DNA of 64,000 nucleotides from Temnothorax longispinosus (taxonomy: Eukaryota; Arthropoda; Insecta; Hymenoptera; Formicidae), in the NCBI RefSeq assembly GCF_030848805.1, contig NC_092359.1:18875579-18939578 (forward strand), read 5' to 3'. Under the pieces are notes generated by a model. It did no database searches. It was not told the DNA's origin and worked only from the letters and a program-made list of their open reading frames with translations. Shown here in pieces: positions 32,301-42,200 of this stretch. Made by a program: the position numbers and the translations under genes. Every line of letters starts with the position of its first letter. The first letter of the stretch is position 1.

Positions 32301-34142
32301 AACTATTTATTTTCTCGTCAATTATTAATTAAGTCAGTAAAAAATTTCTTTGAAAAAATTAGTTTATTTCATTTTGGTAAAGTTTTTATCGAAAATGAAT
32401 CTCGTATGAAAAGAATTTATTTTATATTTTTAACTTATACATATATTTATAAAAAATTAGCCTTTTAGCATAAAAAACGCACTATCATCCCGTAAATACG
32501 AAAAAAGCTTCTACGGTCGCTCTTTCTTTTTTCAGTACAATCCGGCTAAGTCTATTATATCCGTATAATTATGGCGTATGCATAATGTAGACGCTTATTC
32601 GCACCACATGCACCCAGATTCGTATTTGCAGATACGAGCCGTAAGGAAGTTGGTAACGAGTTGGTAACTTAGGTAGTTAGCGAGACGTACCACTTTGTCG
32701 AAGACGGGTCCGTTGTCATTGACGTCTTCGATGGTGACCTTAAATGTGCACACGTCATCCAGCTTCGGCCTTCCATTGTCGACTGCGAGTACCGTGAGAT
32801 AGGCCTCCTTCTCTCTGGCGGGTTCGTCCCTGTCGAGCATCTGGGTCGTCGTGATGAGGCCCGTCTTGTTGTTGATTTTGAATTTTAATTTTTCCTCAGG
32901 ACCAGTCACGAAGCTGTATGTAATGGTACCTGAAAATGTGAGGTCGGATCAGACGATCGTCGGATAATCGAGCTAGTATAATCGGATAATAGAAATTCGA
33001 ATCTGTCCTTCGAAGATCTTCAAATAAACTCATGAAAATCAAATCATACGAAAATACGAGTTATTTCGGAAATATAATTCGAAATCAAACTTCTAAAAAT
33101 CTTAAAAAATAGTTTAGTCTTGAAATTATTAAAGAAGTCTCGAATATCTAGAAACAATATCTTCCTAGAAATATTTCCTAAAAGATCTTTAAGCAAATTA
33201 ATCATGTAAAAATGAATTATTTTAAAAATATTATTTAATTAAAATTAGACTTCTGAAAATCTTGAAAAATAACTCAGTCTTGAAATTATTAAAGAAGTCT
33301 CGAATATCTAGAAACAATATTTTCCTAGGAATATTTGGATGCCTAAAACATATTTAAAACATGTTTGAAACATATTTAAAATATATTTGAAACATATTTA
33401 AAAACATGTTTTCTCTTTTACAACACAGTTTACAACGTTATTTCCATCCACTCTATATTTATGTACAGATACAGATAATAATTTTGTTTTTAAGTTAAAC
33501 GTGTTTTCAAATTCAACAATTTCAAAACTTCTTTAATAAAAAATGCATTTAATTTCGAGTTCAAATCAAATGAGACTCTTGTCGTATAAAATAATTCTTC
33601 TGCATAACATGTCGCAAGTGAACTACGCTCTATTTTCGTTCATCGCGGTTTGTTGGCATGAGAGAAAATAGTACGTATCTCTGCTTTATTAATATAATTA
33701 ATAATGCGACAAGATATTTCCGTTTGCCTGATCTCATTGTGATGCGCGTAAATTCGTCAAAAATAATAAATGAATGGTGAAAAACATACCGGGGACACGG
33801 TACATGATTAAAAACAAGCTCAAACACGGATCGTGCATCATAAAATTTTTTCTGTTTTAATTTGAGGTCGCCAAATTTTGAAGATCATAAAAATGATTCG
33901 CGTGTACAACTTTTTTGTTTTTTTACCACGCGCATAATTTACCACAGACGTTTTATGCGTGACACGTGTGACATATACGCGATGATGTCGCGCTGCCATA
34001 CAATACCTCCATCCTCCGGCGGATCCCTATCCTCGGCATGCACCTGGATCACCACCGTGCCAGGCGGTTCCTCCTCCTTCACCACCGGCGCGTAATTCGA
34101 GCAATTGGAGAACACCGGCTTGTGGTTGTGATTTTCATCGAG
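26257..34142 (-). CDS. shg: shotgun / DE-cadherin (epithelial cadherin), partial at the 5' end
   Basis: Thirteen exons read continuously, with every intron phase matching, for 1,436 codons plus stop. In order they give about seven cadherin repeats plus a degenerate membrane-proximal one, the NC domain, one EGF-like domain, one laminin-G domain, a membrane helix, a p120-catenin-binding juxtamembrane segment (NIINYEDEGGGE) and a beta-catenin-binding tail. Known role: the homophilic calcium-dependent receptor of adherens junctions. The single EGF/LamG pair and the tail TDDGDLNFNYLSNFGPRFRK followed by LADMYGE identify DE-cadherin rather than CadN, which has several EGF/LamG units and a different tail. 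Drosophila DE-cadherin is about 1,507 residues, so only the signal peptide and a short leader are missing. That first exon should lie above 34142, possibly outside the window. The last residues (ESESWC) differ from the fly protein. Confidence 0.95.
26510..26662 (-). CDS. shg: shg exon: catenin-binding region, N-terminal part
   Basis: This exon has 153 bases and enters with two bases of a Gly codon. It contains DDVRHYAYEGEGNSEG and DLSSLAS, the conserved core of the cadherin catenin-binding domain. The preceding PDICGFLDGKKESCDKD stretch has two cysteines, which is unusual for this region. Confidence 0.93.
26746..27085 (-). CDS. shg: shg exon: membrane helix and juxtamembrane p120 site
   Basis: It begins TYNLGMPS, the last strand of the laminin-G domain. 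The membrane helix (FIVAILVCVLILLILLV) follows, stopped by HRRK, and then DDIRENIINYEDEGGGE, the p120-catenin-binding core. Start in phase 0, end in phase 1. Confidence 0.95.
27176..27391 (-). CDS. shg: shg exon: second half of the laminin-G domain
   Basis: Seventy-two codons in phase 0 on both sides, with acceptor TTTTTTTTCCAG. It holds the paired CGISAC cysteines, FLNVNSPMQVGG and GFVGCIRNMTFNG, the typical C-terminal strands of a LamG fold. Confidence 0.93.
27473..27696 (-). CDS. shg: shg exon: first half of the laminin-G domain
   Basis: It contains LEITPHVDNGLVFYFGP and VDYGTGTVRLDQRQIK followed by HRIDVYWKKT. These are the N-terminal strands of the single LamG domain. It enters with two bases of the Leu-Gly junction and exits in phase 0 at GTAAGA. 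Confidence 0.93.
27769..29104 (-). CDS. shg: shg exon: last cadherin repeats, NC domain and EGF
   Basis: The largest shg exon (445 codons). It holds calcium linkers DINDNAPF and DENDNPM, the degenerate membrane-proximal repeat (IFVYNYKGESPDTEIG), then the NC domain with RFSAHGSPYYAPEKL, which is nearly unchanged from the fly protein and where DE-cadherin is reported to be proteolytically nicked. An EGF-like domain (CLNGG, CECPPG, GPRCE) and the start of LamG follow. Several N-x-S/T sites lie in the NC domain. Confidence 0.95.
29190..29371 (-). CDS. shg: shg exon: cadherin repeat 6, part
   Basis: It contains VVAYDPDIEDRNADQHIAY and NPLDRDPPNGH, giving the DxD-type and LDR calcium ligands of one cadherin repeat. 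Enters in phase 1, exits in phase 0. Confidence 0.93.
29460..30039 (-). CDS. shg: shg exon: cadherin repeats 4 (end), 5 and 6 (start)
   Basis: Acceptor TTTTAAAAG at 30040-30041, then VSYELEDF. An alternative AG four bases further in (30035-30036) breaks the phase and is rejected. The calcium linkers DKNDNPPRF and NVNDNSPVF are visible, as is a PLDYE motif. Confidence 0.93.
30162..30432 (-). CDS. shg: shg exon: cadherin repeats 3 (end) and 4 (start)
   Basis: It holds HLDYES, LDVNDNIPVF, LENEPRGVPVMQVRA and DLDGTSANNQ. Enters completing an Arg codon, exits in phase 0 at CAG/GTATTA. Confidence 0.93.
30562..30863 (-). CDS. shg: shg exon: cadherin repeats 2 (end) and 3 (start)
   Basis: It encodes RNPDYTFSMTARAEDLG, then the non-canonical linker VVESHKKAPAF, which lacks DxNDN as in the fly protein, and FELVTGRTEQTNKGNTF. 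Starts in phase 0, ends in phase 2. Confidence 0.93.
31312..31500 (-). CDS. shg: shg exon: cadherin repeat 2, N-terminal part
   Basis: Sixty-three codons, phase 0 on both sides. It carries SATDIDNGNNS and FRIDRESGVIFLNKAID, calcium-site and strand motifs of a cadherin repeat. Confidence 0.93.
31501..32690 (-). other. shg intron
   Basis: A 1.2-kb AT-rich intron between the exons of cadherin repeats 1 and 2, with a short (TA)n run near 31715-31733. The plus-strand open frame at 31933-32277 has no recognised domain. Confidence 0.8.
32691..32929 (-). CDS. shg: shg exon: cadherin repeat 1, C-terminal part
   Basis: It encodes GTITYSFVTGPEEKLKFK, MLDRDEP and the linker EDVNDNGPVF. Enters with two bases of a Gly codon, exits in phase 0 at GTACGT. 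A DDVC cysteine in this repeat matches the fly protein and should pair with the SNC cysteine of the preceding exon. Confidence 0.93.
32930..34006 (-). other. shg intron with local duplication
   Basis: A 1.1-kb AT-rich intron. It contains a diverged tandem duplication of about 160 bp (listed separately) and short ATTTAAAACAT-type repeats at 33347-33408. No open frame of note. Confidence 0.8.
33020..33336. repeat. Diverged tandem duplication, period about 160 bp
   Basis: The segment around 33081-33176 recurs at 33241-33336, with identical runs such as CTTGAAATTATTAAAGAAGT and TCGAATATCTAGAAACAATA. The preceding 40 bp of each copy is more diverged but still alignable. The copies differ at scattered sites, so the event is not very recent. 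Confidence 0.85.
34007..34142 (-). CDS. shg: shg exon: start of cadherin repeat 1 (first recognised exon)
   Basis: Acceptor CTTGCGCTTTCAG, then LDENHNHKPVFSNCSNYAP and VVKEEEPPGTVVIQVHAEDR. This corresponds to the KPAFKNCAGYAPKVKEE region close to the N-terminus of fly DE-cadherin. Phase 0 entry, so the signal-peptide exon must end on a whole codon, directly or through another exon. Confidence 0.93.
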
Positions 34143-35828
34143 CTGAAAGCGCAAGAGAAACGGACGGCTATTAGCGCGGGTGTTACTTCGGCGCGAGGCA
34201 GGCGCCCCACTCGAAAGATGTCCGGGGGATTAATCGGTAAACTTGGCATTGCGCGGGGGAGACGGCGGTGCGGGACGGGGAAAGACTTTGGAGAACAAGG
34301 CGCTCGATAAATCAAAGCGCTCCTCATAAACCAAGCGCCATTAATCACGGCGCGCGTACTCCGGCGGTCTATTATGTCGCGTTTCCTCATAAAAGATCCA
34401 ACACACAGCCCCCCCGAGACGGGGGGGATAGAGGATAGAAGCACAAAGTGAAAGAGGGAGGAAACGGGGGAATGTGGGAAAAAACGGAGCATCGTACTAA
34501 GGCGCTTCGTAATAATCGTCGTTCATGTCGACGATCTAGAGCATGTGGCAAGGTTGGCGCAAGTCCCGCGGCTTTGCACGAAGTTACGCGGCGGTCTGTT
34601 GCGTGTGTGTCTCGGTATAAGAGTCAATAGTCTCATAAATTATTGGTCGCAACCGCCCTCGTACGTTGCGTTACCATTTCATCGCGATTAGGATCGATCC
34701 GCTAATGTTTAACGTACGTAACCATCGTCGTGCATCATCGACCGACGTGGCGTTTAACTTTTAAATTAGACGAGGAATAGAGAAGAAGAGACGGTATGCA
34801 TCGAATCGCGAGTAACGACCGGCGACGACGTGTAAAAAAATTTACCGAACGTTGTTGCGGAAAAACTAATTTCGCGAATGATAGATATATCCGGCGTCGA
34901 ATTTCTCACCGATTCTCGCGCCTTAAATCCCCTGCCAAAACACTGGAGGTTGACGCTCGTAATAACGCTAAGTATCCCCGCGCATTCCCTGGGCGCGCGC
35001 GCGCTCACGTTAGACCGTTATCTTCAATGTAATTAAATGGTCGCGACATTAATATTCATTACTATTTTCTGTCCCACGGGGGATAACGATATTCCTGGGT
35101 AAACAACATTTGGTAAGAAATATAATCCGCGTGTGCTCGCGCCGTGTTTGCTCGCACGGTGGTGCATGCCTCGGCATCCCCCAGCGAACCCCCTCAGACC
35201 GCTCAGAATTTCGCGCAGCACTTTGCCGACGTCATGCGTTACCCCCGATATAACGCCCAGCACTCGCTCTCGTACTTTCCAGCCTCATTAACGATAAACA
35301 AGTTAGCCGCGTTTTAGCATATTAACCCCGTTACGTTATATCCGCGGCTGATTCCTGCCGACTTGTCCGAAAGAAAATTCCGTCAATTAAAATCCGTAAC
35401 TCTGGTGTCTGCTAAAATCTTGAAAAAAAAAAAAAAAATCATCCGTGAGGATTCCCTGATTTTCTAAGCGTTTTCGTTCGAATTCAGAGGCAAAATCGGA
35501 GCGTCCTTAGGCGCAAGCTCAAAATAAATATAGAACTTTAAATAGATATTTCACGTTGCATAAAATTTTCATTTTTTTATCCACAAGAAATAAAAAAAAA
35601 TAGAGTCTCTTTCGTAAACGTAAAAAGATGTAAACATCTAAATATTGCAGTAATCTTTTTAAACGAGATTTATATAGCACTTCGGTACTAAAAATATGAC
35701 ATTTTTGTGCTTGCAAAACAGCTTTGAAGAGACAATTTCGACCGAACGTTCTCCGGGTGTCCCGATAAAATTCTCCAAGTTCTCTGATTTTTTTTTCAAG
35801 GCAAGCAAAGAGAAAGATTCTCAGAGTA

Positions 35829-35864
35829 TCCCAGGTTTCCCAGGTTTCCCAGGTTTCCCAGGTT
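35829..35864. repeat. Four tandem copies of TCCCAGGTT
   Basis: Four perfect 9-bp units. The unit is purine/pyrimidine-biased and lies in presumed intron sequence. No function inferred. Confidence 0.95.
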
Positions 35865-38230
35865 CTTCTCGGTAGCAGACACTTTATAATTATTTACACC
35901 GTCGCGTCGCAGACATGCCTGTAGTAGCGAGAAGAAAAGTCCTCGAACGGAAACGAGAGTGCAGGTCACGACGAGAACTCCCCGCCGTCGCGGCGTCGTT
36001 AATACTGCTGTGCCGGTGTAATGAGACGCATACGCGATTGCGTTAGTTATTGCAGCGTTTCCGTTTAACGTTAGCGTAAATATGATATTTGAGTGAGTTC
36101 ACGACGGTGTCGTAAAATGAGCGAAGAAACTGACATCTTTACGCGTGTATGTATATCCGGATGAATGGCTTCCTCCCTCAAGGCACTTTGCGGCACAAAT
36201 TTCAAGCTAACGATGCACACAACATGCATGGTCGCTCAAGATATACTCAACTGTTAATTTAATATTGAAAGCGAGAAAGCTTTCATGCGTTGCGAAGTTG
36301 CTCGCGATCTTTTTGCGCGACGTTTAATATGCAAAACAGCTTCACCGCGCGCGACCATCATCTCTGATTCGCAATGTGAGCTTAAAGGGTAAGGTAAAAG
36401 CAATAGGATTTCATAAAGGGGCTGAATATCAAACCTACTCGCTCTATTAACGTATATAGTGTCTACAAGAAAATTATATTTCATTACATGCCATGCATCA
36501 TGAAAAAGGTTACTACACCGCGGTAGCGCGAACCCTTATTATTCTTTAAGTACTTAAATTTCTTCAACAGAAATTTAATTAAAGTTAGCGAGATACCTTA
36601 CGTTGAAAATTGAAAGATCATGATCAATTGAACCCCCGTAAATAAAGCAAGGAGGCAGGCAATTTCATTTTAAATGTAAATATCAGAATTTCAGATGCAT
36701 AAAAATAATTAAAATTTTATTCCGCAGCGTTGAAAGTATATATTTAATAAAGTAGAAATAATATTTATATAATTAATTAAAAAATCACAGATCCATTGCT
36801 TTATTCTTTCAGTTAGAGTCGATTATGAATAGATATTTAATTATACTAAAACGCTGCAAGTTTAAGTAGCCCCCTCTGTGTGCCACGTGGAATCTACAGG
36901 TCACATTTGAATTATAGGAAACTTCTCTGCCACGTCTGTCTGGTATTCACGAGATTAGATCCCAAACAAGTTCACGAGTGATCTCAGCGTCCAATTACGG
37001 GTCTGGCGAAACGGCAATTCTCGTCAGATCGTACCATTTGTCGAAATCCTGTCTAACGAATCATGCGCATGGAATGGCCCCCTATGGTTCTTCGTCCGCA
37101 AGTTCGCGTTCCTAAATATCCTACGCTTCGCCAAGCGAACTTCGGCGGCGATAACGTCAACGATTTACGAGCGATTCGTAAGCAAATCTCGAGGGCCGCT
37201 AACCAAGCACTTCTCACCAAAATGTCTCGCACTATGAACGTATGGCGCAACCTATTCATCGAATCACGACTATCACGAGTGATCTCTGCGGCGAATTATT
37301 TATGCATGACGATCGCACGAAGAGCAACATCGCGCCACGATGTCAGACCGGAGATGTAAGGCCGTTTCGCTGTTATGGCTCGTGTTTTGAACGCCGTCTA
37401 AACGCCGCGCGCCGCTGAAAATCACTGATTTTGCACGGATAACTCCCGACGAAATTGTGTCAAAATACGACACGCGGAGCAAAATGCGTTTACTAAGAAT
37501 TTAGCTCAGTCTAATCCCGTTGGTATTTTCGGAACTTTTAAAGAAAGATGCTTAATAAAGGAAACTTCCTTCGGTTTATTAGCGCTTCTTTTTATAACGC
37601 AAAAGGAAATACAATTAGCTTAAAGGCCAACCGAATTACGTAATAATCAAGTTTTGAATCTAAATAAAGATCACGTCAATACCGGCAAACGTTTGAAAAC
37701 CATGATATTGATTGGCAAAATACAAGAATCTTGCATCATAAACCGTCATATTACGAGTGTCCGATTTCAAGACGTTTCATGTAAAACAACAAAGGGAAAG
37801 CCCGAATCTGGCGCGAGCTGCTTAGTCAAACACGTCTTTCTGTCAGAGAAAAGTTTGCTGAGTAAATCTCGACTTTGGCGACAATACATGGTATAATATT
37901 TGCATTTAATGGATTCCAAAAACTAAATATTGTCCGCGTAAATACCACGACACGATTGTTGGAGATCACTGGTTATTGAGGTTTGTTTTATGCTAAACAT
38001 AAAGAGATCCACGGTCTCGTTCAGCTAATATGAACATTTGGTTAAAAAGGATCTAAATAGAGGAGTGGTGATATCGATATTTCTGTGCGAGTATCATGAA
38101 TAATTACGTATCTTTTAAATATTATATCGTATAAAAATCCGTGCTTATCGATATTGTATTAGCTTCAATATTTTTTTTAGAGTTTCAATTCTTCTAAAAA
38201 CGTCAATCAAGAGCCAATATTTATTTCATT

Positions 38231-38740
38231 TAGCCTAATTAGCAGTAAAGACTTTAATCGACTCCACTGGCTATTATTATAATTGTTATGACAATATGAC
38301 CATTTGAATTTGGTCAGATTAATCGTCAACACGTTTTGACCATGGATTTTGGTCCTTCTAAATTGATGTAATTTTGATGCTTATATATAATCATGCTTAT
38401 ATTACATCAACTCATATATTTAAATAATTTAATTAATTTCATTCTATTATTGTTTAGTTACATGTTATTACCACACGCCTCAGTGATCGAATTGGTACGA
38501 CACCCTTCACGGAATGAGGGAGGTTCCAGGTTCGAACACTGGCTGAGGTAATATTTTTCGCAATAAATTAAATTAAATATAGAATGCTTATATATAATTA
38601 TCAAAATTACATCAATTTAGAAGGATCAAACCGTCTTGACGATTAATCTGATTAAAATCAATGGTCGTATTGTCATGACAATTATAATAATAGCCAGTAG
38701 GGTCGATTAAAGTCTTTACTGTTAATAAGCTAATTATTGA
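38231..38740. mobile_element. Inverted-repeat (foldback/MITE-like) element with a tRNA-like insert
   Basis: The left arm (about 38231-38400) and right arm (about 38583-38740) are inverted copies. The left reads AGTAAAGACTTTAATCGACT; the complement of the right reads AGTAAAGACTTTAATCGACC. The match continues through GGCTATTATTATAATTG, CAGATTAATCGTCAA and CCTTCTAAATTGATGTAATT. The left arm carries an extra block of about 14 bp near 38340-38354. The central 180 bp holds a tRNA-like sequence. No transposase is present. Ends and target duplications are not clear enough to assign a superfamily. Confidence 0.75.
38477..38549 (+). tRNA. tRNA-like sequence, probably a degenerate tRNA or SINE head
   Basis: A 73-base segment folds as a cloverleaf. 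The acceptor stem GCCTCAG/CTGAGGT has seven pairs (one G-U). The D arm has AATTGGTA, the anticodon stem is CCCTT/GAGGG, and the T arm is CCAGG-TTCGAAC-ACTGG. Defects are an 8-base anticodon loop (CACGGAAT), a mispaired first D-stem pair and a G-A mismatch next to the T loop. Pol III A- and B-box-like sequences are recognisable. I do not assign an anticodon; a pseudogene or a tRNA-derived element is more likely than a working tRNA. Confidence 0.45.
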
Positions 38741-39187
38741 CTGGCGAAGTAAACCGTTATTTATTCGGTTTATTTCATTTAGTTCCAAATCTAAAACTGT
38801 ATAAAAATATATATTAAGATGTTAAAATAAAATATATTTTAAACTCGCTGCCTCGATCGCGACTTCTCGCACGCTCCATACATATCCAACGAGTGGCAAT
38901 GAATTCAGGCCCCGCTCGTCGATGTCACATAGACTGCGCACGGTAAATATTTAAAGTGTTCGGCAGATAGGCGTTGAAGGAAGGGACAAATCCATTATCC
39001 AACTTGCTGGAAAGGTGGTTTATACGGGGATCTGGTTGGATCATCCCCGGGATCTCGGGTAGTAAAAGGAACCGGGCTCCGGTGTCTGAGACAGAAGGAA
39101 AGGAGTGTAAATGGTGGCGGCGGCGGTGGAAGGAGGGGGGGGGGGAAGACGAGAAATCGAATCAAGAACGAATCGAGAAGCACTCAC

Positions 39188-39261
39188 CGATAATACACCC
39201 TCGCCCAGAAACTGCGATCTCACGTCCAGGTGTCTTGAGTGCCTCAATCTCGTTGCAGACG
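39188..39261 (-). other. Candidate 74-bp exon, possibly shg leader
   Basis: On the minus strand a strong acceptor (CCGTTTCTTCTTTATGTTACAG) and donor (TATCG then GTGAGTG) bracket 74 bases. If entered in phase 1 it is open (contains RHLDVRSQFLGEGVLS) and exits in phase 0, exactly what the first recognised shg exon needs. The residues show no conserved match that I know of, and no upstream signal-peptide exon was found. It could instead be an exon of a non-coding RNA. Confidence 0.3.
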
Positions 39262-42200
39262 CTGTAACATAAAGAAGAAACGGGGGATGACGATATCGCC
39301 CATTTAGGATATTGCGCCCGATAAGGCGCGGATAATCGCCCAAGAGCATCGTTCAGATTTAGGGATAATGCGTTACGCGTAACATTATTTCAACGGAAGC
39401 GAGACCGCGAAACAGAACGAGTTTTTCTTATCGTATATAACATTAGTACAACATATCGCAACGTTGTTACATTAATAAGTCTAATGCATACTTGATGATA
39501 CCGAGATAATTGTGGTAGGTGAGCATACATTATCACCTCTATGTAGATCTCATCGAATATAGTGCATTGAATACTTGAGCAGAATCGACGAAAATACGCG
39601 CTCTGATGAAAATATATTTAATAATATATGGAAATATGAGTCAAACGTTGAATTTATAATATCTAAGATGAGCGTTGCTCTCTCTCTCTCTCTTCCTCGT
39701 TAAATGGCATAATCCGCTTAATAATTATTTCAGCTCGCATTTACTCGTCCTATCGCATCTATTTTGGCCGTACACGGGAATTTTTTTTCCCCGGTGTTCG
39801 TTTTACATTTTATACGTAAATTTAAAATATCAAGCGCTCCCTCGATACGCATTTTTTTGCGAGATTTAACTATCACAATCACGACAGCTCCCGCGTATAT
39901 ACGTGCAAAACGATGTAATGGGAGCGAAATATTAGGGAAAATTTGTAACTTGCGATGGAACAATCTTAATTAAATTTCCAGGTACTGAATGCTAATTGAA
40001 TTAGAAATTACATATCTCGGGGCGAAACCCTCGAGGCTGCAAGAATCTTTATGCATCATTCACAACAATGTCTACTCCAGCAACACCGAAGAGCGAGGAA
40101 TACAACTTGGAACGCTATCTCAGAACTATTCATAAGTTACGCAAAGTAGGCATTGCTAATGCGGCATTAGAGTCTCTTTAAGTTAATGCACAAAGACGGA
40201 GCGAAAGGCGTGTAGAAGAAAATACAGCTTCCAAGTAGGTATGCAAAATTATTCACAAAGACTTGTTGTTAGCAACTGTCGTTTGGTCGCGAAAAAAAAG
40301 TACCTATACGTAATTCTAAAAGAGATTGTTATTAATATAATAACGATACAATAATTCGCTTCGGTAAAAAGAGACGCGCGCGCGCGCGCTTGAGAGTGAA
40401 AGAGAGAACGGTACAAAATGCGCTCATTTTATTGAACACTCGGTATTTTTGAGTACCGAAAACGTTCCCTGTCACTCTTTTGTTAATGCTTTGCGACCGC
40501 AATACGTGACGGCGACGAAGCGCTGTCATTCCTGCAGCTTGCGTGGCTCCAGCCACAATGCGGTTTACCCGCACTTAATGCGGGCTCTGTCCCGAATTTT
40601 AAGTAAATTTGTGCCGCCGTAAAAGCGATATCACTGGAATTGCATAAAATTCAGCCGGGCTCGCAAACGTTCACGCCCGGAACCCGTCACTGCGGAATAT
40701 GGTGAAACGACAAAATAAATAACACACGACAGAATGAGTGGAAGCCAGCCGGACATCTTGGGCCATAAATCGTTTGCGCGGATTTTTTCATTGTTGCTCT
40801 AGCATTTTGGCCTCGATCCTCCTATTCTTTTTTTATCGTTTCGCAAAGGTTGATTTGTGAAAGTGGCGTTTAACAATCTAATTGATCTGACGTTAATGAT
40901 TATTCATAGCGACGAGCTTAATTATGTTTCTTCGGAAAAACCGATAAACGATTGTCGCTCAACCTGTTTAAAATACAACGTATATAACAGGTACAATTAT
41001 TCACATATAACTCGTCGATTGAGGAAACCTCCCCGATAATTGAATTGGAAATCATCCTCCCCTCTCCCATTCTGTCTCTGTGTCAAAATCATTCCGAACA
41101 ATCGTCGACGTCACTCAAATTTATTATCGCTCGTACTCAATCGAGCACACACTCCACTCGTAACCGCGTACCGATCCGTCCTCTCAAACATCCAAATTAA
41201 CACTTCGTCCATTATCTTGTTCCGCCCCAGTTGAGGGCAACATCTGTATAGCATGCAGAGGCTGTATTTGTATTTCCGCGTTAGCCGCCGGTGTTAAGCG
41301 CCATCGTATCGCTGTGCTTCGCGCCCCGTTCCCTTTAGATTCTTCGAGGGAAGAAAGCATCTCTTAGCCCAGTTCTTTCGCGCCAGAGATCCATTAAGTA
41401 CTTCGCCCGATACTGCATTCGCCCGCGGAGCCCCGCATATTAGCGGGAAATTTCTCTATCAAGTTTCCCGGTAACCCCCCTCCCCTCCCGGGTTGTGTTT
41501 TACGTTACATTTTATATCGCGCTTCTCGATGAGAACCGCGCGGGTTAGCCGGTGGTTTCGACCACGCCGCAGAGCGAAATTACGAAAAATATCAATGCGA
41601 TACGTTGCATATCGCGATTATTGCCCCATCGAGAGGATTAATCCAACGACTATTTGCGATGGAAACAACTCGTAACGCCGGAAATAGGCGCAGATAAATG
41701 GAACGATATGCACGCACGTGAAACGCCCCAGCCAGTTCACCTTTTTTTATGAGGCCGTACACTCTAACGTTCAATGCGCTCAAATGCCAAAGAGATATTG
41801 CAGCAGCATGCTCGGCAAAGATTGCCATTTTTCATTACGTTTGTCAACAATGCAACGGCGACTAGGAGTGTGTCAGCCTTCCATCGACTGACTGTACATC
41901 AACTTTACTTTTTTTGATTCGCAGTTAGTTTGGAATATATTCCGAAATAGGGAAATCGCATATTCCGCAACTTCTGCATATTTGCCGTACATGCCGCGAA
42001 TATTTGATGTGCTAATATTGTGAATTGTAAATATCTCTCCTCACATTATTGTGTAATTGTACTCCCCCAAAAAGGTATGTATATATCTCACCGAATGAAC
42101 GGTAACCACGCAAGATTAATAAATACTCCCATCAAGCTTGATTCAACGCTAAGATAGCAGAAGAGAAGTGACGCGCGATCTATCCGTTCGCCAGAAAAGA

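Larger units (their letters stand above)
34143..39187 (-). other. Probable long shg 5' intron; no confident exon
   Basis: No signal-peptide exon compatible with shg is evident here. A 9-bp tandem repeat, a poly-A run at 35424-35439 and a hairpin element with a tRNA-like core are listed separately. Composition alternates between AT-rich and CpG-rich blocks (for example 34150-34620 is CpG-rich). Confidence 0.5.

Noticed and set aside
26257..34142. First thought: N-cadherin (CadN)
   Set aside because: The gene has a single EGF and single LamG unit and a tail with FGPRFRKLADMYG after a TDDGDLNF segment. CadN has multiple EGF/LamG units and a different tail. Repeat order and linkers follow DE-cadherin throughout.
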